From an uncultured Pelagibacteraceae bacterium (GTDB lineage Bacteria; Pseudomonadota; Alphaproteobacteria; Pelagibacterales; Pelagibacteraceae): a DNA stretch of 64,000 nt. The stretch spans positions 55,966-119,965 of the forward strand of contig CACGAM010000004.1 of NCBI GenBank assembly GCA_902571055.1. The letters are read 5' to 3'. The notes under the pieces are model-generated. The model was not told where the DNA came from, ran no database searches, and was given only the letters and a program-made list of their open reading frames with translations. Positions 49,963 to 60,314 of the stretch are shown here, in pieces (position 1 is the stretch's first letter; each line of letters starts with the position of its first letter). Made by a program: the position numbers and the translations under genes.

Positions 49963-51297
49963 TTATGCAGCTTTATATTTTAAATTTGTTATTTTTCCAA
50001 ATAATGTATTTTGGTTGTACTTATAAATATGAACATTAACTAGCTTACCTATGTGTTCGTCTTTTCCCTCAATTATTACAGAATTCAAATACTTATTTCT
50101 CCCAAACAGTTTATTTTGGGATTTTATTTTATTTTCAACTAAAACATTTATATTCTTTTTTAGCAGACTTTTGTTTGTATTAATTTGATGAGTGAATAAA
50201 ATTTTTTGTATTTTTTCTAATCTATCTTTTGATATAGCTTTATCTACTAAATTTAAATCTGCAGCCCTAGTTCCAGGTCTTGGACTGAAAATAAAAGAAA
50301 AGGAGTTTATAAATTTTATTTTTTCAACCAAGAGAAGTGTTTCTTCAAAATCTTTATCCTCTTCACCAGGATAACCAATTATAAAATCACTTGAAAATTT
50401 TATTTCATCATTGATTTTAATTATTTTTTCATATTTTTCTAAATATTGTTCAACAGTATGTTTTCTATTCATAAAATTTAAAATTTTATTTGATCCACTT
50501 TGGATTGGTAAATGTACAAATGGCATTAATTTATTACAATTTTTATAGCAATCAATTAAATCGTCCGTCATATCTAATGGATGAGAGGTTGTATATCTTA
50601 CTCTTTCCAACTCTGTATATGTTTCAAGTTTTTTGATTAAGTCAGACAATCTAAATTCTTTAGATTTATTTTTATAGGAATAAGCATTTACGTTTTGTCC
50701 TAGTAGCGTAATTTCTTTTACTCCATTCTCTATTAGCTGTTCTGCTTCGCTAATTATTTTGTCAAAAGGTCTAGAATATTCTGGTCCTCTTGTAAAAGGT
50801 ACAACACAAAAATGACAGAATTTATCACATCCCTCTTGTATTGTTAGAAAAGATGAAACTTTATTACTATCATTTTTGATTGTATCAAAATGTTTAAACT
50901 TTTCTATAGTATCAATTTCCGTTTCTTCTAACTGATTTGACTTAACATGTTTTTTTACCAAATCATTAATTTTGTGATAAGCTTGAGGTCCAATTACTAT
51001 ATCAATGTAAGGTTCTCTTTTAAACATCTCCTCATTTTCGGCTTGAGCAACACATCCAGCAATTACTACTATCGGTTTCTTTTTATTCCTAAAGATTTTT
51101 CGTACTCTTCCAACTTCGTGATATACTTTTTCTTTAGCCTTATCTCTAATATGGCAGGTATTTAAAACATAACAGTCTGCATCAATTTGATTATCTGTTT
51201 TTTCAAAATTAATATTTTTTAAAGAGTCATAAATTCTGTTGGAGTCATATTCGTTCATTTGACAACCAAATGTCTTAATATAAATTTTTTTTTTCAT
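49963..51297 (-). CDS. miaB: tRNA-2-methylthio-N6-dimethylallyladenosine synthase
   Basis: KTFGCQMNEYDSNRI, GCVAQAE, EGCDKFCHFCVVPFTRGPEYSR. Confidence 0.97.
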   Translation of the reverse strand: MKKKIYIKTFGCQMNEYDSNRIYDSLKNINFEKTDNQIDADCYVLNTCHIRDKAKEKVYHEVGRVRKIFRNKKKPIVVIAGCVAQAENEEMFKREPYIDIVIGPQAYHKINDLVKKHVKSNQLEETEIDTIEKFKHFDTIKNDSNKVSSFLTIQEGCDKFCHFCVVPFTRGPEYSRPFDKIISEAEQLIENGVKEITLLGQNVNAYSYKNKSKEFRLSDLIKKLETYTELERVRYTTSHPLDMTDDLIDCYKNCNKLMPFVHLPIQSGSNKILNFMNRKHTVEQYLEKYEKIIKINDEIKFSSDFIIGYPGEEDKDFEETLLLVEKIKFINSFSFIFSPRPGTRAADLNLVDKAISKDRLEKIQKILFTHQINTNKSLLKKNINVLVENKIKSQNKLFGRNKYLNSVIIEGKDEHIGKLVNVHIYKYNQNTLFGKITNLKYKAA

Positions 51298-51302
51298 TTA
51301 AA

Positions 51303-51728
51303 TTATTTTTTTTTAACGCCGTATAGCTCAAGCTTATGATCAATTAAATCATAGCCATACTTTTCTGCAATTTTTTTTTGTAGGTTATGAATATCGTTAT
51401 CGCTGAACTCAATTATATGTCCAGTCTTTACATCAATTAAATGATCATGGTGACTTTCTCTAATCTCCTCATATCTAGCTTTACCGCCTTTAAAATCGTG
51501 TTTAGTTAGGATACCAGCTTCCTCGAAGATTTTTACGGTTCTATAGACTGTTGCAATACTTATTTTTGGATCAATTTTTGATACCCTATTATATAATTCA
51601 TCTACATCTGGATGATCGGCCTCTCCATATGTTTCTTTAGACTCCGACATTACTCTCGCTATAACTCTACGTTGATCCGTTAATTTAATTCCTTTAGATA
51701 TGCATTTATCCTCAATTGTGTCTGACAT
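51303..51728 (-). CDS. fur: Fur-family metalloregulator
   Basis: ISIATVYRTVKIFEEAGILTKHDF, SHHDHLIDVKTGHIIEF. Confidence 0.92.
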   Translation of the reverse strand: MSDTIEDKCISKGIKLTDQRRVIARVMSESKETYGEADHPDVDELYNRVSKIDPKISIATVYRTVKIFEEAGILTKHDFKGGKARYEEIRESHHDHLIDVKTGHIIEFSDNDIHNLQKKIAEKYGYDLIDHKLELYGVKKK

Positions 51729-51736
51729 ATAATTAT

Positions 51737-52111
51737 TTAACCCGAATATATAGGATTAATCAAGTTTTTCATTAAAACTCCTTTTTCTGACAATTCAAGG
51801 AGTTTTTTATAATCATTATCTTCAATTTGATTGGATGAAAAACCATACAAATTAATGTTGTTTGACATAGATAATGCTTTACACGATACAATCGAGGATC
51901 TTATGCTTGAAAATTTTCCTGGTCCTACATTTACAAACAAATTTTTAATATGATCAAATTTTAAGTTATTTTTTTTTAAAAAATCAAATATAATTATGCT
52001 CATCTTATCAAAGTTTTCTTTAGTATTAGAATATTCGTTAGTATAAGATTGTTCATTTGTAATGATTTTTAAAAAAACTTTATCTTTTGCAGCGTCAACT
52101 ATTAAATTCAT
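51737..52111 (-). CDS. tsaB: TsaB-like protein, N-terminal domain only (124 aa)
   Basis: VNVGPGKFSSIRSSIVSCKALS resembles the TsaB GPGSFTGxR motif; conserved position next to fur/miaB. Confidence 0.7.
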   Translation of the reverse strand: MNLIVDAAKDKVFLKIITNEQSYTNEYSNTKENFDKMSIIIFDFLKKNNLKFDHIKNLFVNVGPGKFSSIRSSIVSCKALSMSNNINLYGFSSNQIEDNDYKKLLELSEKGVLMKNLINPIYSG

Positions 52112-53117
52112 AATTTTAATAACATTAATATCAAAATCTTACGCAGTTGAAAATACAAACAAATTTTATTCAAAAGATGAAGGTGTTATATCAATTATGT
52201 ATCATAGGTTTAACGAAAATAAGTACCCTTCTACGAATATTCAAATGGAAATATTTAAGAAACAAATTGAAATTATAGAAAATAATAATTTTGATTATAT
52301 CACTCCATCGAGTTTTTTAGATAACTTTAATAAACCTAAAAGTAAAAAAAAAGTATTAATTACAATAGATGATGGCTTTAGTTCATTTTACGAAAATGCT
52401 TGGCCGTATTTAAAAAGTAAAAAAATTCCATTTATTTTATTTGTATCTACTGAACCTGTTGGATCAAATGGTTATATGACTTGGGAACAAATAAAAGAAA
52501 TAGAAAAAGAAGATTTTGTATTTATTGGGAATCATTCACATAGCCATGAGTATTTACTTAACATAGGGCATGAAGAATTCGCCAAAGATATAAATAAATC
52601 TATAGAAATTTTTAAAAAAAAATTGGGCTATAACCCTAAGTATTTTTCATATCCATTTGGTGAATACAGTTTAAAGCAAAAATTATTTATTAAAGAAAAT
52701 TTTGAAATTGCATTTGGCCAACATTCTGGAGTAATTGATGTTAATAAAGATAAATTTGAATTGCCGAGATTTCCAATAAATGAGGAGTATGGTGACTTAG
52801 AGAGATTTGATTTTTTAACTAAGTTAAAACCATTAGAATATAAAAAAGTTAATTTAAATGATAGTTACATATTACCATCAAATAATCCCCCAAAGCTCTC
52901 AATCGAATTTTTTGAAGACCAAAAAAATATTAATAAAATAAATTGTTTCTCTAACGAGGGAAATAAATGGGATAAAACCAAAATTAATTTTATTGAAAAT
53001 AAAATGTTTGTAGAATTTAGGAATAAGTTTACTTTTAGAAGAGGTAGAATTAATTGTTCAATGAAAGATGAAACAGGCTGGAGATGGTTTGGTCTGCAGT
53101 TTTCTATAAAAAGTTAA
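52062..53117 (+). CDS. Polysaccharide deacetylase family protein (secreted)
   Basis: Signal peptide, MYHRF, TIDDGFSSFYENAWPYLK, GNHSHSHEYL, FSYPFGEYS (NodB homology motifs). Confidence 0.9.
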   Translation: MIFKKTLSFAASTIKFIILITLISKSYAVENTNKFYSKDEGVISIMYHRFNENKYPSTNIQMEIFKKQIEIIENNNFDYITPSSFLDNFNKPKSKKKVLITIDDGFSSFYENAWPYLKSKKIPFILFVSTEPVGSNGYMTWEQIKEIEKEDFVFIGNHSHSHEYLLNIGHEEFAKDINKSIEIFKKKLGYNPKYFSYPFGEYSLKQKLFIKENFEIAFGQHSGVIDVNKDKFELPRFPINEEYGDLERFDFLTKLKPLEYKKVNLNDSYILPSNNPPKLSIEFFEDQKNINKINCFSNEGNKWDKTKINFIENKMFVEFRNKFTFRRGRINCSMKDETGWRWFGLQFSIKS

Positions 53118-54244
53118 ATGTTTTCTTTAAGATTTTTGCTAAGCGGAAGTATTTTGGCTTTATCAAAATCTTTAAGATTATTTTGTACAATAATCTTTTT
53201 TAGAGTTTTTGTGTACTCCTCCCCTGTCTCTGCATAAGAATTCAGAAAATTTGCAAGTTCTAGACTATTAAGAGGTTCATCATTATCTCTTTGAATAGCT
53301 CTAACTTTTCTAAACTCTTTGTAACTCGAATGTGTGTTTAGATTTCTTTGATAAGCTCGTACTGAAGCTTTAAGAACACTAAATGCCATTACTTTGTGTT
53401 TGTCATTTTTATCAGAACCAGCTGGTTTTATACCCTCTCCAGAATAAGTCCATTGACCAAAAAGTGCATTTCCTTCAATTGCAAACCTTGATGTTCCCCA
53501 TCCAGTCTCCTTAGCTGCTTGAGCTATTGCTAATGAAACAGGTATCTCATCCATTCTCACTTTAAGAGTGGACACATCTTTATTTACAACACCATATTGT
53601 TTAAATTTATTATTTAACCAATTTTTTTCCGCTTTCGAATTTATGTTTTTATTCAAGATTTTAAAAAGTGTACTTCTGTCTCTTCTGATTCTGTTGTTTT
53701 CACTTAAAATTAATGGCAAAACAATCTTTATAAATAACTCTTTTCTAGCTTTAGTGCTCTGTATTTGCTTAAGTTCCACCGGCAACATTCCAACTTCGAA
53801 AGGTTTTACAATATTTTCTATTCTTACAACTTCTAAAGTATAATTCTTATCAAGAAACATTTGATTTAAAGTTGATGCTTCAATTCTAACTGACTTTGAT
53901 GGCCCTTTTTTAAATTCTATATCCTCGACTAAATGTCTAGGATCTAAACCATCATCAACAGAGTTTTCTGTAATTAAAGTCTCACCAGACAGAACTTTCT
54001 CTAGGTATTTCTTTGAATAATTTTCTACGACTGCTGATTTTTCAAATTTATCTACGATTAATTTAGAACTTAACGGTAACGAAAAAAAGATTGATATTAA
54101 AACTAAACTAACGACACTGGTAAAAATTAAACTTTTATAATCTTTATAAAGTGATTTATTTTTTAATTTGTAAACTTTAAAACCTTTTTTAATCAGGATT
54201 TTTTTTAACTGATTCGTTGACATAGATTTATACATATTTACCAT
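53114..54244 (-). CDS. Bax-like / glucosaminidase-domain membrane protein
   Basis: AIAQAAKETGWGTSRFAIEGNALFGQWTYSGEGIKP, RNLNTHSSYKEFRKVRA. Confidence 0.85.
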   Translation of the reverse strand: MVNMYKSMSTNQLKKILIKKGFKVYKLKNKSLYKDYKSLIFTSVVSLVLISIFFSLPLSSKLIVDKFEKSAVVENYSKKYLEKVLSGETLITENSVDDGLDPRHLVEDIEFKKGPSKSVRIEASTLNQMFLDKNYTLEVVRIENIVKPFEVGMLPVELKQIQSTKARKELFIKIVLPLILSENNRIRRDRSTLFKILNKNINSKAEKNWLNNKFKQYGVVNKDVSTLKVRMDEIPVSLAIAQAAKETGWGTSRFAIEGNALFGQWTYSGEGIKPAGSDKNDKHKVMAFSVLKASVRAYQRNLNTHSSYKEFRKVRAIQRDNDEPLNSLELANFLNSYAETGEEYTKTLKKIIVQNNLKDFDKAKILPLSKNLKENI

Positions 54245-54262
54245 AAAAATAAATAATTTTCG

Positions 54263-54805
54263 TTAAATTGATATAACTTCCTTAACTTCAGGAATATAAT
54301 GACAAAGTAGATTTTCAACACCTTTTTTTAACGTTAGAGTTGAGCTTGGACACCCTGAGCAACTACCTTTTAACTTCACAGTTACGACACCCTCGGAAAA
54401 TTTTTGAAACACTATATCGCCACCATCTCTTGAAACCGCAGGTCGAATTTTAGTTTCGAGCAAATTAACTATTTTCTTTTCAAGTTCACTTAAATTTTCA
54501 GATTCATTTTGAGAATCCTCATCCTGAATTACACAGTCATTACCTTTAGAATAATAATCATTTATATAAGAAATAATAATATGTTTTGCCTCAGACCATT
54601 CTATATTATTCTTTTTATTTACAGATAAAAAATCTTCATAAAGAAATACGCTTAAAATTCCATTTATTGAAAGTATATTTCTTATAAGCCCATTATTTGT
54701 ATCTTTTAAGTCTAGAACTTCGACAGGACCAATCTTTGAAACTTTTTTTCCAGGAACAAATTTTAAAGAATTTGGGTTTGGTGTATTTTGAGTTTGCACA
54801 AACAT
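54263..54805 (-). CDS. nfuA: NfuA-like Fe-S scaffold protein
   Basis: MFVQTQNTPNPNSLKFVPGKKV, RPAVSRDGGDIVF, LKGSCSGCPSSTLTLKKGVE. Confidence 0.93.
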   Translation of the reverse strand: MFVQTQNTPNPNSLKFVPGKKVSKIGPVEVLDLKDTNNGLIRNILSINGILSVFLYEDFLSVNKKNNIEWSEAKHIIISYINDYYSKGNDCVIQDEDSQNESENLSELEKKIVNLLETKIRPAVSRDGGDIVFQKFSEGVVTVKLKGSCSGCPSSTLTLKKGVENLLCHYIPEVKEVISI

Positions 54806-54852
54806 AAAACTTATATAGACCTTATTTCATAAAATTAAAGATCTAATTGTTG

Positions 54853-55854
54853 TTAAAAACCAATAATTTTCTTTATCTCACTAACTTTTTTTGACGAAAT
54901 TGTATCAGCTTTAGCATTTCCATCTGTTAATACACTATCAATAAAAGTAAAATCTTTTTTTAGCTTGCTCATTTCAATAGATATTGGGTAAATTTTTTCA
55001 ACTGCTATTTCTGAGAGTTTTTTTTTAAATTCAGAAAAACTCTTTCCTGAAAATTCTTTGATTGTTTTGTTAATTTCTTGATTATTTAATAAAGAATAAA
55101 TTCCAAGTAAATTTTTAGCCTCAGGCCTATTTTCCAATCCCTTTATGTTATCTGGCAAAGCCAAAGTATCGGTTTTAGCTTTTTTTATTTTATTCTCAAT
55201 TTCTTCTTTTGAATCATTTAAATTTATTCTGCTCATTTCAGAGGGATCGGATTTGCTCATTTTTTTGGTTCCATCCTTTAAACTCATAATTCTAGCAAAT
55301 TCCTTTTGGATCATTGGTTCTGGTATTTTTAAGAAATCATTTGAGTTGAAGTCCAAATTAAATTTCTGAGCAATATCTCTTGTCAATTCTAAATGCTGTT
55401 TTTGATCTTCACCAACTGGAACATGTGTTGTATCATACAGCAATATATCTGCTGCCATTAGAACAGGGTAAACATATAAACCAACGCTTGCTTTCTCTTT
55501 ATCTTTTCCCGCCTTTTCTTTGAATTGCGTCATCCTATTTAACCAACCCATTCTCGCAGAACACCCTAAAATCCAAGAAAATTCAGAATGTGCAGCGACC
55601 ATTGATTGTTGAAAAATTATACTTTTTTTGTGATCAAGACCGCTAGCAATAAATGCTGCTGTGGTTTCTCTAATGTTAGCTTTTAATCTAACTGGGTCCT
55701 GTTTAACTGTAATTGCGTGTAGATCTACTACACAATAAATACAGTCTGTATTATTTTGATTTTGAAAATTTACAAAATTTTTTATCGCACCAAGATAATT
55801 TCCTAGATGAAGATTTCCGGTAGGCTGAACTCCAGAAAAAATTTTTTTACTCAT
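54853..55854 (-). CDS. trpS: Tryptophanyl-tRNA synthetase
   Basis: [36 protein letters not shown]. Confidence 0.97.
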   Translation of the reverse strand: MSKKIFSGVQPTGNLHLGNYLGAIKNFVNFQNQNNTDCIYCVVDLHAITVKQDPVRLKANIRETTAAFIASGLDHKKSIIFQQSMVAAHSEFSWILGCSARMGWLNRMTQFKEKAGKDKEKASVGLYVYPVLMAADILLYDTTHVPVGEDQKQHLELTRDIAQKFNLDFNSNDFLKIPEPMIQKEFARIMSLKDGTKKMSKSDPSEMSRINLNDSKEEIENKIKKAKTDTLALPDNIKGLENRPEAKNLLGIYSLLNNQEINKTIKEFSGKSFSEFKKKLSEIAVEKIYPISIEMSKLKKDFTFIDSVLTDGNAKADTISSKKVSEIKKIIGF

Positions 55855-55857
55855 AAT

Positions 55858-57387
55858 TTAGTACTTTAATTTAATATCGGACAATTTGAAAGCTTTTGTA
55901 AAAATTGATAACAAAATGTATGAGAATAAAGTTATTATTACAATAATTATCATACTGAGAAGTTTATAATTACTGTTATAGATTAAGCTCTCTGAAAATT
56001 TACTTATCATAAAATAAAAGAAATAAGAGGATATGAAAACTATACACATGATTTTAAGTAATGATAAGATTAAGTTTAATTTTACATTATAATAACTTTT
56101 TTTATTTAAATAATAAAATAATAATAATACATTAATCCAAGAAGATATCGTTGTAGCAATAGGAATTATTATAAATCCAACATCTTTAAAGAAGAATACA
56201 CTTATAACGATGTTAAATATTACAGAAACCAAGGAATAATAAAAAGGTATTTTTGTATTTTGTCTTGCAAATAAAAAAGATGAAAAAATTTTTATCAAAG
56301 CAAATGATGGCAATCCAAAAGCAAAATAATATAGAGCTCTAGCAGAATTTTTTACACTTGCCTCATCAAATGAACCATATCCAAATAGACTTGAAGTAAT
56401 TTCTTCAGATGCAATTATTAAAGCAAACATCGCTGGTAAACTTAAGAATAAGCTCAATTCAATTGATTTATTTTGTATTAATTCAACTTTTATTTTATCT
56501 TTAGATTGAATATATTTACTAAGACTGGGTAACAGCACAGTACCAATTGCTATGCCTGCAATTGCTAAATTTATTTGGTAAATTCTGTCAGCATAATACA
56601 AATATGAAACAGCATTAGCCTGAAATGATGCTATAATAGTTCCTACTAATATATTTATTTGGGTAACACCAGAGGAAAATATACTTGGTATTAGTTTATT
56701 AAAAAATATTTTAACTTTTTTTGTAATCTTCAAATCGAATTTTAATTTTGGTAAAAAATATTTTTTAACAACATTAAAAAGTATAATAAGTTGAATAATA
56801 CCAGCAAAAGAAACTCCATATGCTAAATAAATTACTAGAATATCATTTTCGTATTTTAAAAAAAACAAGATAAGTATTAATATGATATTCAATACAATCG
56901 GAGTTGCTGCAGCTATTCCAAATTTATTATGAGAGTTTAATATAGCAGAAAAGAAAGATGCTAAACTAATGAACAATAAAAAGGGAAATGTAATTCTTGT
57001 AAGTAGTATAGTTAACTCAAGTTTATCGCTACTTTCATTAAATCCTGGAGCAATTACAAATATAAATAAAGGCATCAATAGCTCTATAATTAAAGTTATC
57101 AGCAGAAGACCTAGTAATAAAAATTTAAAAATATCGTTAGAGAAATTCTCAGCATTTTTTTTTGATCTGACCATCTCGGATGAATAAATTGGAACGAATG
57201 CAGCATTAAATGTTCCCTCTGAAAATAACCTTCTAAATGTGTTTGGAATTCTAAACGCAACAAAAAAAGCATCGGCAATTGGACCCGATCCCAAGTTTAT
57301 AGCTATTAGAAAATCCCTAAGATAACCCAAAATCCTACTCAATATAGTATAAAAACTAAAGGTGCCGGTTGACTTAATTAGATTCAT
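55858..57387 (-). CDS. murJ: Lipid II flippase MurJ
   Basis: SRILGYLRDFLIAINLGSGPIADAFFVAFRIPNTFRRLFSEGTFNAAFVPIYS. Confidence 0.96.
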   Translation of the reverse strand: MNLIKSTGTFSFYTILSRILGYLRDFLIAINLGSGPIADAFFVAFRIPNTFRRLFSEGTFNAAFVPIYSSEMVRSKKNAENFSNDIFKFLLLGLLLITLIIELLMPLFIFVIAPGFNESSDKLELTILLTRITFPFLLFISLASFFSAILNSHNKFGIAAATPIVLNIILILILFFLKYENDILVIYLAYGVSFAGIIQLIILFNVVKKYFLPKLKFDLKITKKVKIFFNKLIPSIFSSGVTQINILVGTIIASFQANAVSYLYYADRIYQINLAIAGIAIGTVLLPSLSKYIQSKDKIKVELIQNKSIELSLFLSLPAMFALIIASEEITSSLFGYGSFDEASVKNSARALYYFAFGLPSFALIKIFSSFLFARQNTKIPFYYSLVSVIFNIVISVFFFKDVGFIIIPIATTISSWINVLLLFYYLNKKSYYNVKLNLILSLLKIMCIVFISSYFFYFMISKFSESLIYNSNYKLLSMIIIVIITLFSYILLSIFTKAFKLSDIKLKY

Positions 57388-57435
57388 AAATCATATTAGT
57401 GATAACTTAGTTCTATTTTTATATCTAATAAAAAA

Positions 57436-59724
57436 ATGAAGAAAAAAAATATTGAGCATTATTCAGATAAAGAAGCATTAGATTTTCATAATAGTAATAA
57501 ATCTGGCAAGATTGAGATCATATCGTCGAAACCGATGACTACCAAAAGAGATTTGGCATTAGCATATTCGCCAGGAGTTGCAGCACCTGTAAAAGCTATA
57601 TCTGAAAATCCTGAGCTAGCTTATGATTATACGACAAAAGGAAACCTTGTGGCTGTAATAAGTAATGGTTCTGCGATACTTGGATTAGGTAACTTAGGGG
57701 CTATTGCCTCAAAGCCTGTAATGGAAGGAAAGGCTGTATTATTTAAAAGATTTGCAGATATAGATGCTATTGATCTTGAAATAGACTCAAACGACTCAGA
57801 TGAGATTATTAATTCTATAAAAAATTTTGCAAAAAGCTTTGGTGGAATAAATCTTGAAGATATAGCTGCTCCTGCGTGCTTTGTTATAGAGGATAAATTA
57901 AAAAAATTATTAGATATTCCAGTCTTCCATGATGATCAGCATGGTACCGCTATTATTACATATGCTGCATTAATGAATGCATTAGATATTCAAAAGAAAC
58001 ATAAAAAAAAAATAAAAATTGTTGTAAATGGGGCTGGCGCATCAGCAATGGCTTGTACGAATTTGCTCCTTAAGTCGGGTGTTAAAAAATCAAATATAAT
58101 AATGTTAGATAGTAAAGGCGTAATTAACAATAAAAGAAAAAATCTTAACAAATGGAAGTCTTTCTACGCATCCAACACTAAAGCTAAAAATTTAAAAGAA
58201 GCAATAAAAGACGCAGATGTCTTTTTAGGCTTATCTTCTGCAGGCGTATTAAGTAAAGAAAATGTTATTAGCATGTCAAAAAATCCAATTATTTTTGCTT
58301 GCGCTAATCCTGATCCTGAGATTACTCCTGAGGAAGTAGAGGATGTAAGAAAAGATGCTATTATAGCAACAGGAAGATCTGATTATCCAAATCAAGTGAA
58401 TAACTTAATAGGTTTTCCTTACATTTTTAGGGGTGCCTTAGATGTTAGGGCTAAAACAATTAATGATGAAATGAAAATAGCAGCAGCAAATGCAATTGCA
58501 TCACTTGCTAGAGAAAGAGTTCCAGATGAAGTTGTTGCAGCTATGGGTGGTGAAAGGCCAAAATATGGAAAAGAGTATATAATTCCATCAACTTTTGACC
58601 CTAGACTTATTAATGTAATTCCCGTTGCTGTCGCAAAAGCTGCAATCAAAACCGGTGTAGCTAGAAAAAGAATAGATAACTTTGATTTATATTCTGAGCA
58701 ACTTAAACAAAGACTGGACCCTTCAGTTACAATTATGCAGGGAATTAATTCACAAATCAAAAAAACTCAAAAGAGAGTTGTTTTCGCAGATGGTGAAGAT
58801 GAGAATACATTGAAAGCTGCAATAGCTTTTAAAAATAGCGGATTAGGTATACCTATATTAGTTGCAAAAGACAAAGTTGTGAAAGAAAGACTTAAAGATA
58901 TAGGTTATAGTGAAAACTTCAATATCGAAATTATAAATTCTACAAAGAAAAGTTTAAGAGAAAAATATTCTAATTATATATTTAAAAAACTACATAGATC
59001 TCAAGGACTTTTAGAAAGAGACTGCGATCGTCTGATTAGAAATGATAGAGTTATATGGGGTTCTTGCATGGTTGCATGTGGAGATGCAGATGCAATGGTA
59101 ACCGGAAATACGAGAAGATATGGACAATCTTTACAAAAAATTATCAAGGTAGTGGATCCTAGACCTGGAGAAATTATGTTTGGCTTAAATATGGTAGTGA
59201 ATAAAGGCAGAACAGTTTTCATAGGAGATACAAGTGTTCATGAATACCCTACGTCGAAACAATTGGCTGAAATAGCAATTTCATCTGCTAGAGTTGTAAG
59301 ACTCTTCGGTTTCACCCCTAAAATAGCATTTTTATCTCATTCCACATTCGGTCAACCTATGACTAGTCGTACTAAACATATAAGAGATGCTGTAGAAATT
59401 TTGAAAAAAATGAAAGTAGATTTCAAATTTGATGGTGACATGCAACCTGATGTGGCACTCAATGATGAGTACAAAGAATTATACCCTTTATCCGATATTG
59501 TTGGAAACGCTAACGTATTAATTATGCCAGGTCAACATAGTGCTGCTATATCTTACAAAATTATGAAATCAATGAGTAGCGCAAAAGTAATTGGACCACT
59601 CTTAATTGGTTTAGGTGCTGCAATTGAAATTGCACCCTTAAGATGTTCAACCTCAGAAATCTTAAATCTAGCCTCAGTGGCTGCATACTCGGCAGGTGTC
59701 ATTGATTATAATAAAAAAAATTAA
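57436..59724 (+). CDS. maeB: NADP-dependent malic enzyme with C-terminal phosphotransacetylase-like domain
   Basis: LALAYSPGVAAPVKAI, VFHDDQHGTAIITYAAL, NGAGASAMAC; PTA-like domain from about residue 430. Confidence 0.95.
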   Translation: MKKKNIEHYSDKEALDFHNSNKSGKIEIISSKPMTTKRDLALAYSPGVAAPVKAISENPELAYDYTTKGNLVAVISNGSAILGLGNLGAIASKPVMEGKAVLFKRFADIDAIDLEIDSNDSDEIINSIKNFAKSFGGINLEDIAAPACFVIEDKLKKLLDIPVFHDDQHGTAIITYAALMNALDIQKKHKKKIKIVVNGAGASAMACTNLLLKSGVKKSNIIMLDSKGVINNKRKNLNKWKSFYASNTKAKNLKEAIKDADVFLGLSSAGVLSKENVISMSKNPIIFACANPDPEITPEEVEDVRKDAIIATGRSDYPNQVNNLIGFPYIFRGALDVRAKTINDEMKIAAANAIASLARERVPDEVVAAMGGERPKYGKEYIIPSTFDPRLINVIPVAVAKAAIKTGVARKRIDNFDLYSEQLKQRLDPSVTIMQGINSQIKKTQKRVVFADGEDENTLKAAIAFKNSGLGIPILVAKDKVVKERLKDIGYSENFNIEIINSTKKSLREKYSNYIFKKLHRSQGLLERDCDRLIRNDRVIWGSCMVACGDADAMVTGNTRRYGQSLQKIIKVVDPRPGEIMFGLNMVVNKGRTVFIGDTSVHEYPTSKQLAEIAISSARVVRLFGFTPKIAFLSHSTFGQPMTSRTKHIRDAVEILKKMKVDFKFDGDMQPDVALNDEYKELYPLSDIVGNANVLIMPGQHSAAISYKIMKSMSSAKVIGPLLIGLGAAIEIAPLRCSTSEILNLASVAAYSAGVIDYNKKN

Positions 59725-60314
59725 TCTTTTTGAATTCTTAAGTCTTCTACTAATAGAATACTAGTTATTACGTCTTTTATATCTAAAATTTCTTTAGCTT
59801 CCTTAACAATCTCATCTTTTTCATCTTCAGATTGGGCGATTCCATAAACATAAATAACTTTTTTAAATGTATCTATATTATAGTTAACTGCTTTAATTTT
59901 TTTATTAAATATCATTGCAGATCTAAGTTGAGACGTAATTAAAATATCTTTTGCTGATTGCTGAAAATTAAATTCCTCTTTGATTTTTAAATCGTTTTTA
60001 ACAGATCTTGCTCCCTTTGTTTCCCAAGCAAGTTTTGTGATTTGTAATTTTTCCTCAGGCGTATCAATCTTTCCCGTTAGAAAGATTCTTCCATCTAGGA
60101 CTTTTGTCTTAACACTTAATAGGTAGTTTTTGTTCATTGCAACTAACCTTGCATCTAAACTTTTGTCCATGATAGAGTCATCAATTTGTGTTCCTAAAGT
60201 TCTAGGATCCATAGCTATAGATACACCAGTACCAAAAACTCCAGTAGAAGAGGCCCCTATACATCCTGATAATAAAAATAAAATAATTAAATTTAAAATA
60301 TATTTATTTTTCAT
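59721..60314 (-). CDS. BON-domain outer membrane lipoprotein (DolP/YraP-like)
   Basis: Lipobox LLSGC, two BON-like units (LLSVKTKVLDGRIFLTGKIDTPEEK, NIDTFKKVIYVYGIAQSEDEK). Confidence 0.85.
   Translation of the reverse strand: MKNKYILNLIILFLLSGCIGASSTGVFGTGVSIAMDPRTLGTQIDDSIMDKSLDARLVAMNKNYLLSVKTKVLDGRIFLTGKIDTPEEKLQITKLAWETKGARSVKNDLKIKEEFNFQQSAKDILITSQLRSAMIFNKKIKAVNYNIDTFKKVIYVYGIAQSEDEKDEIVKEAKEILDIKDVITSILLVEDLRIQKD

Noticed and set aside
58419-59222. Minus-strand ORFs inside maeB
   Set aside because: Shadow ORFs of a strongly conserved plus-strand gene.
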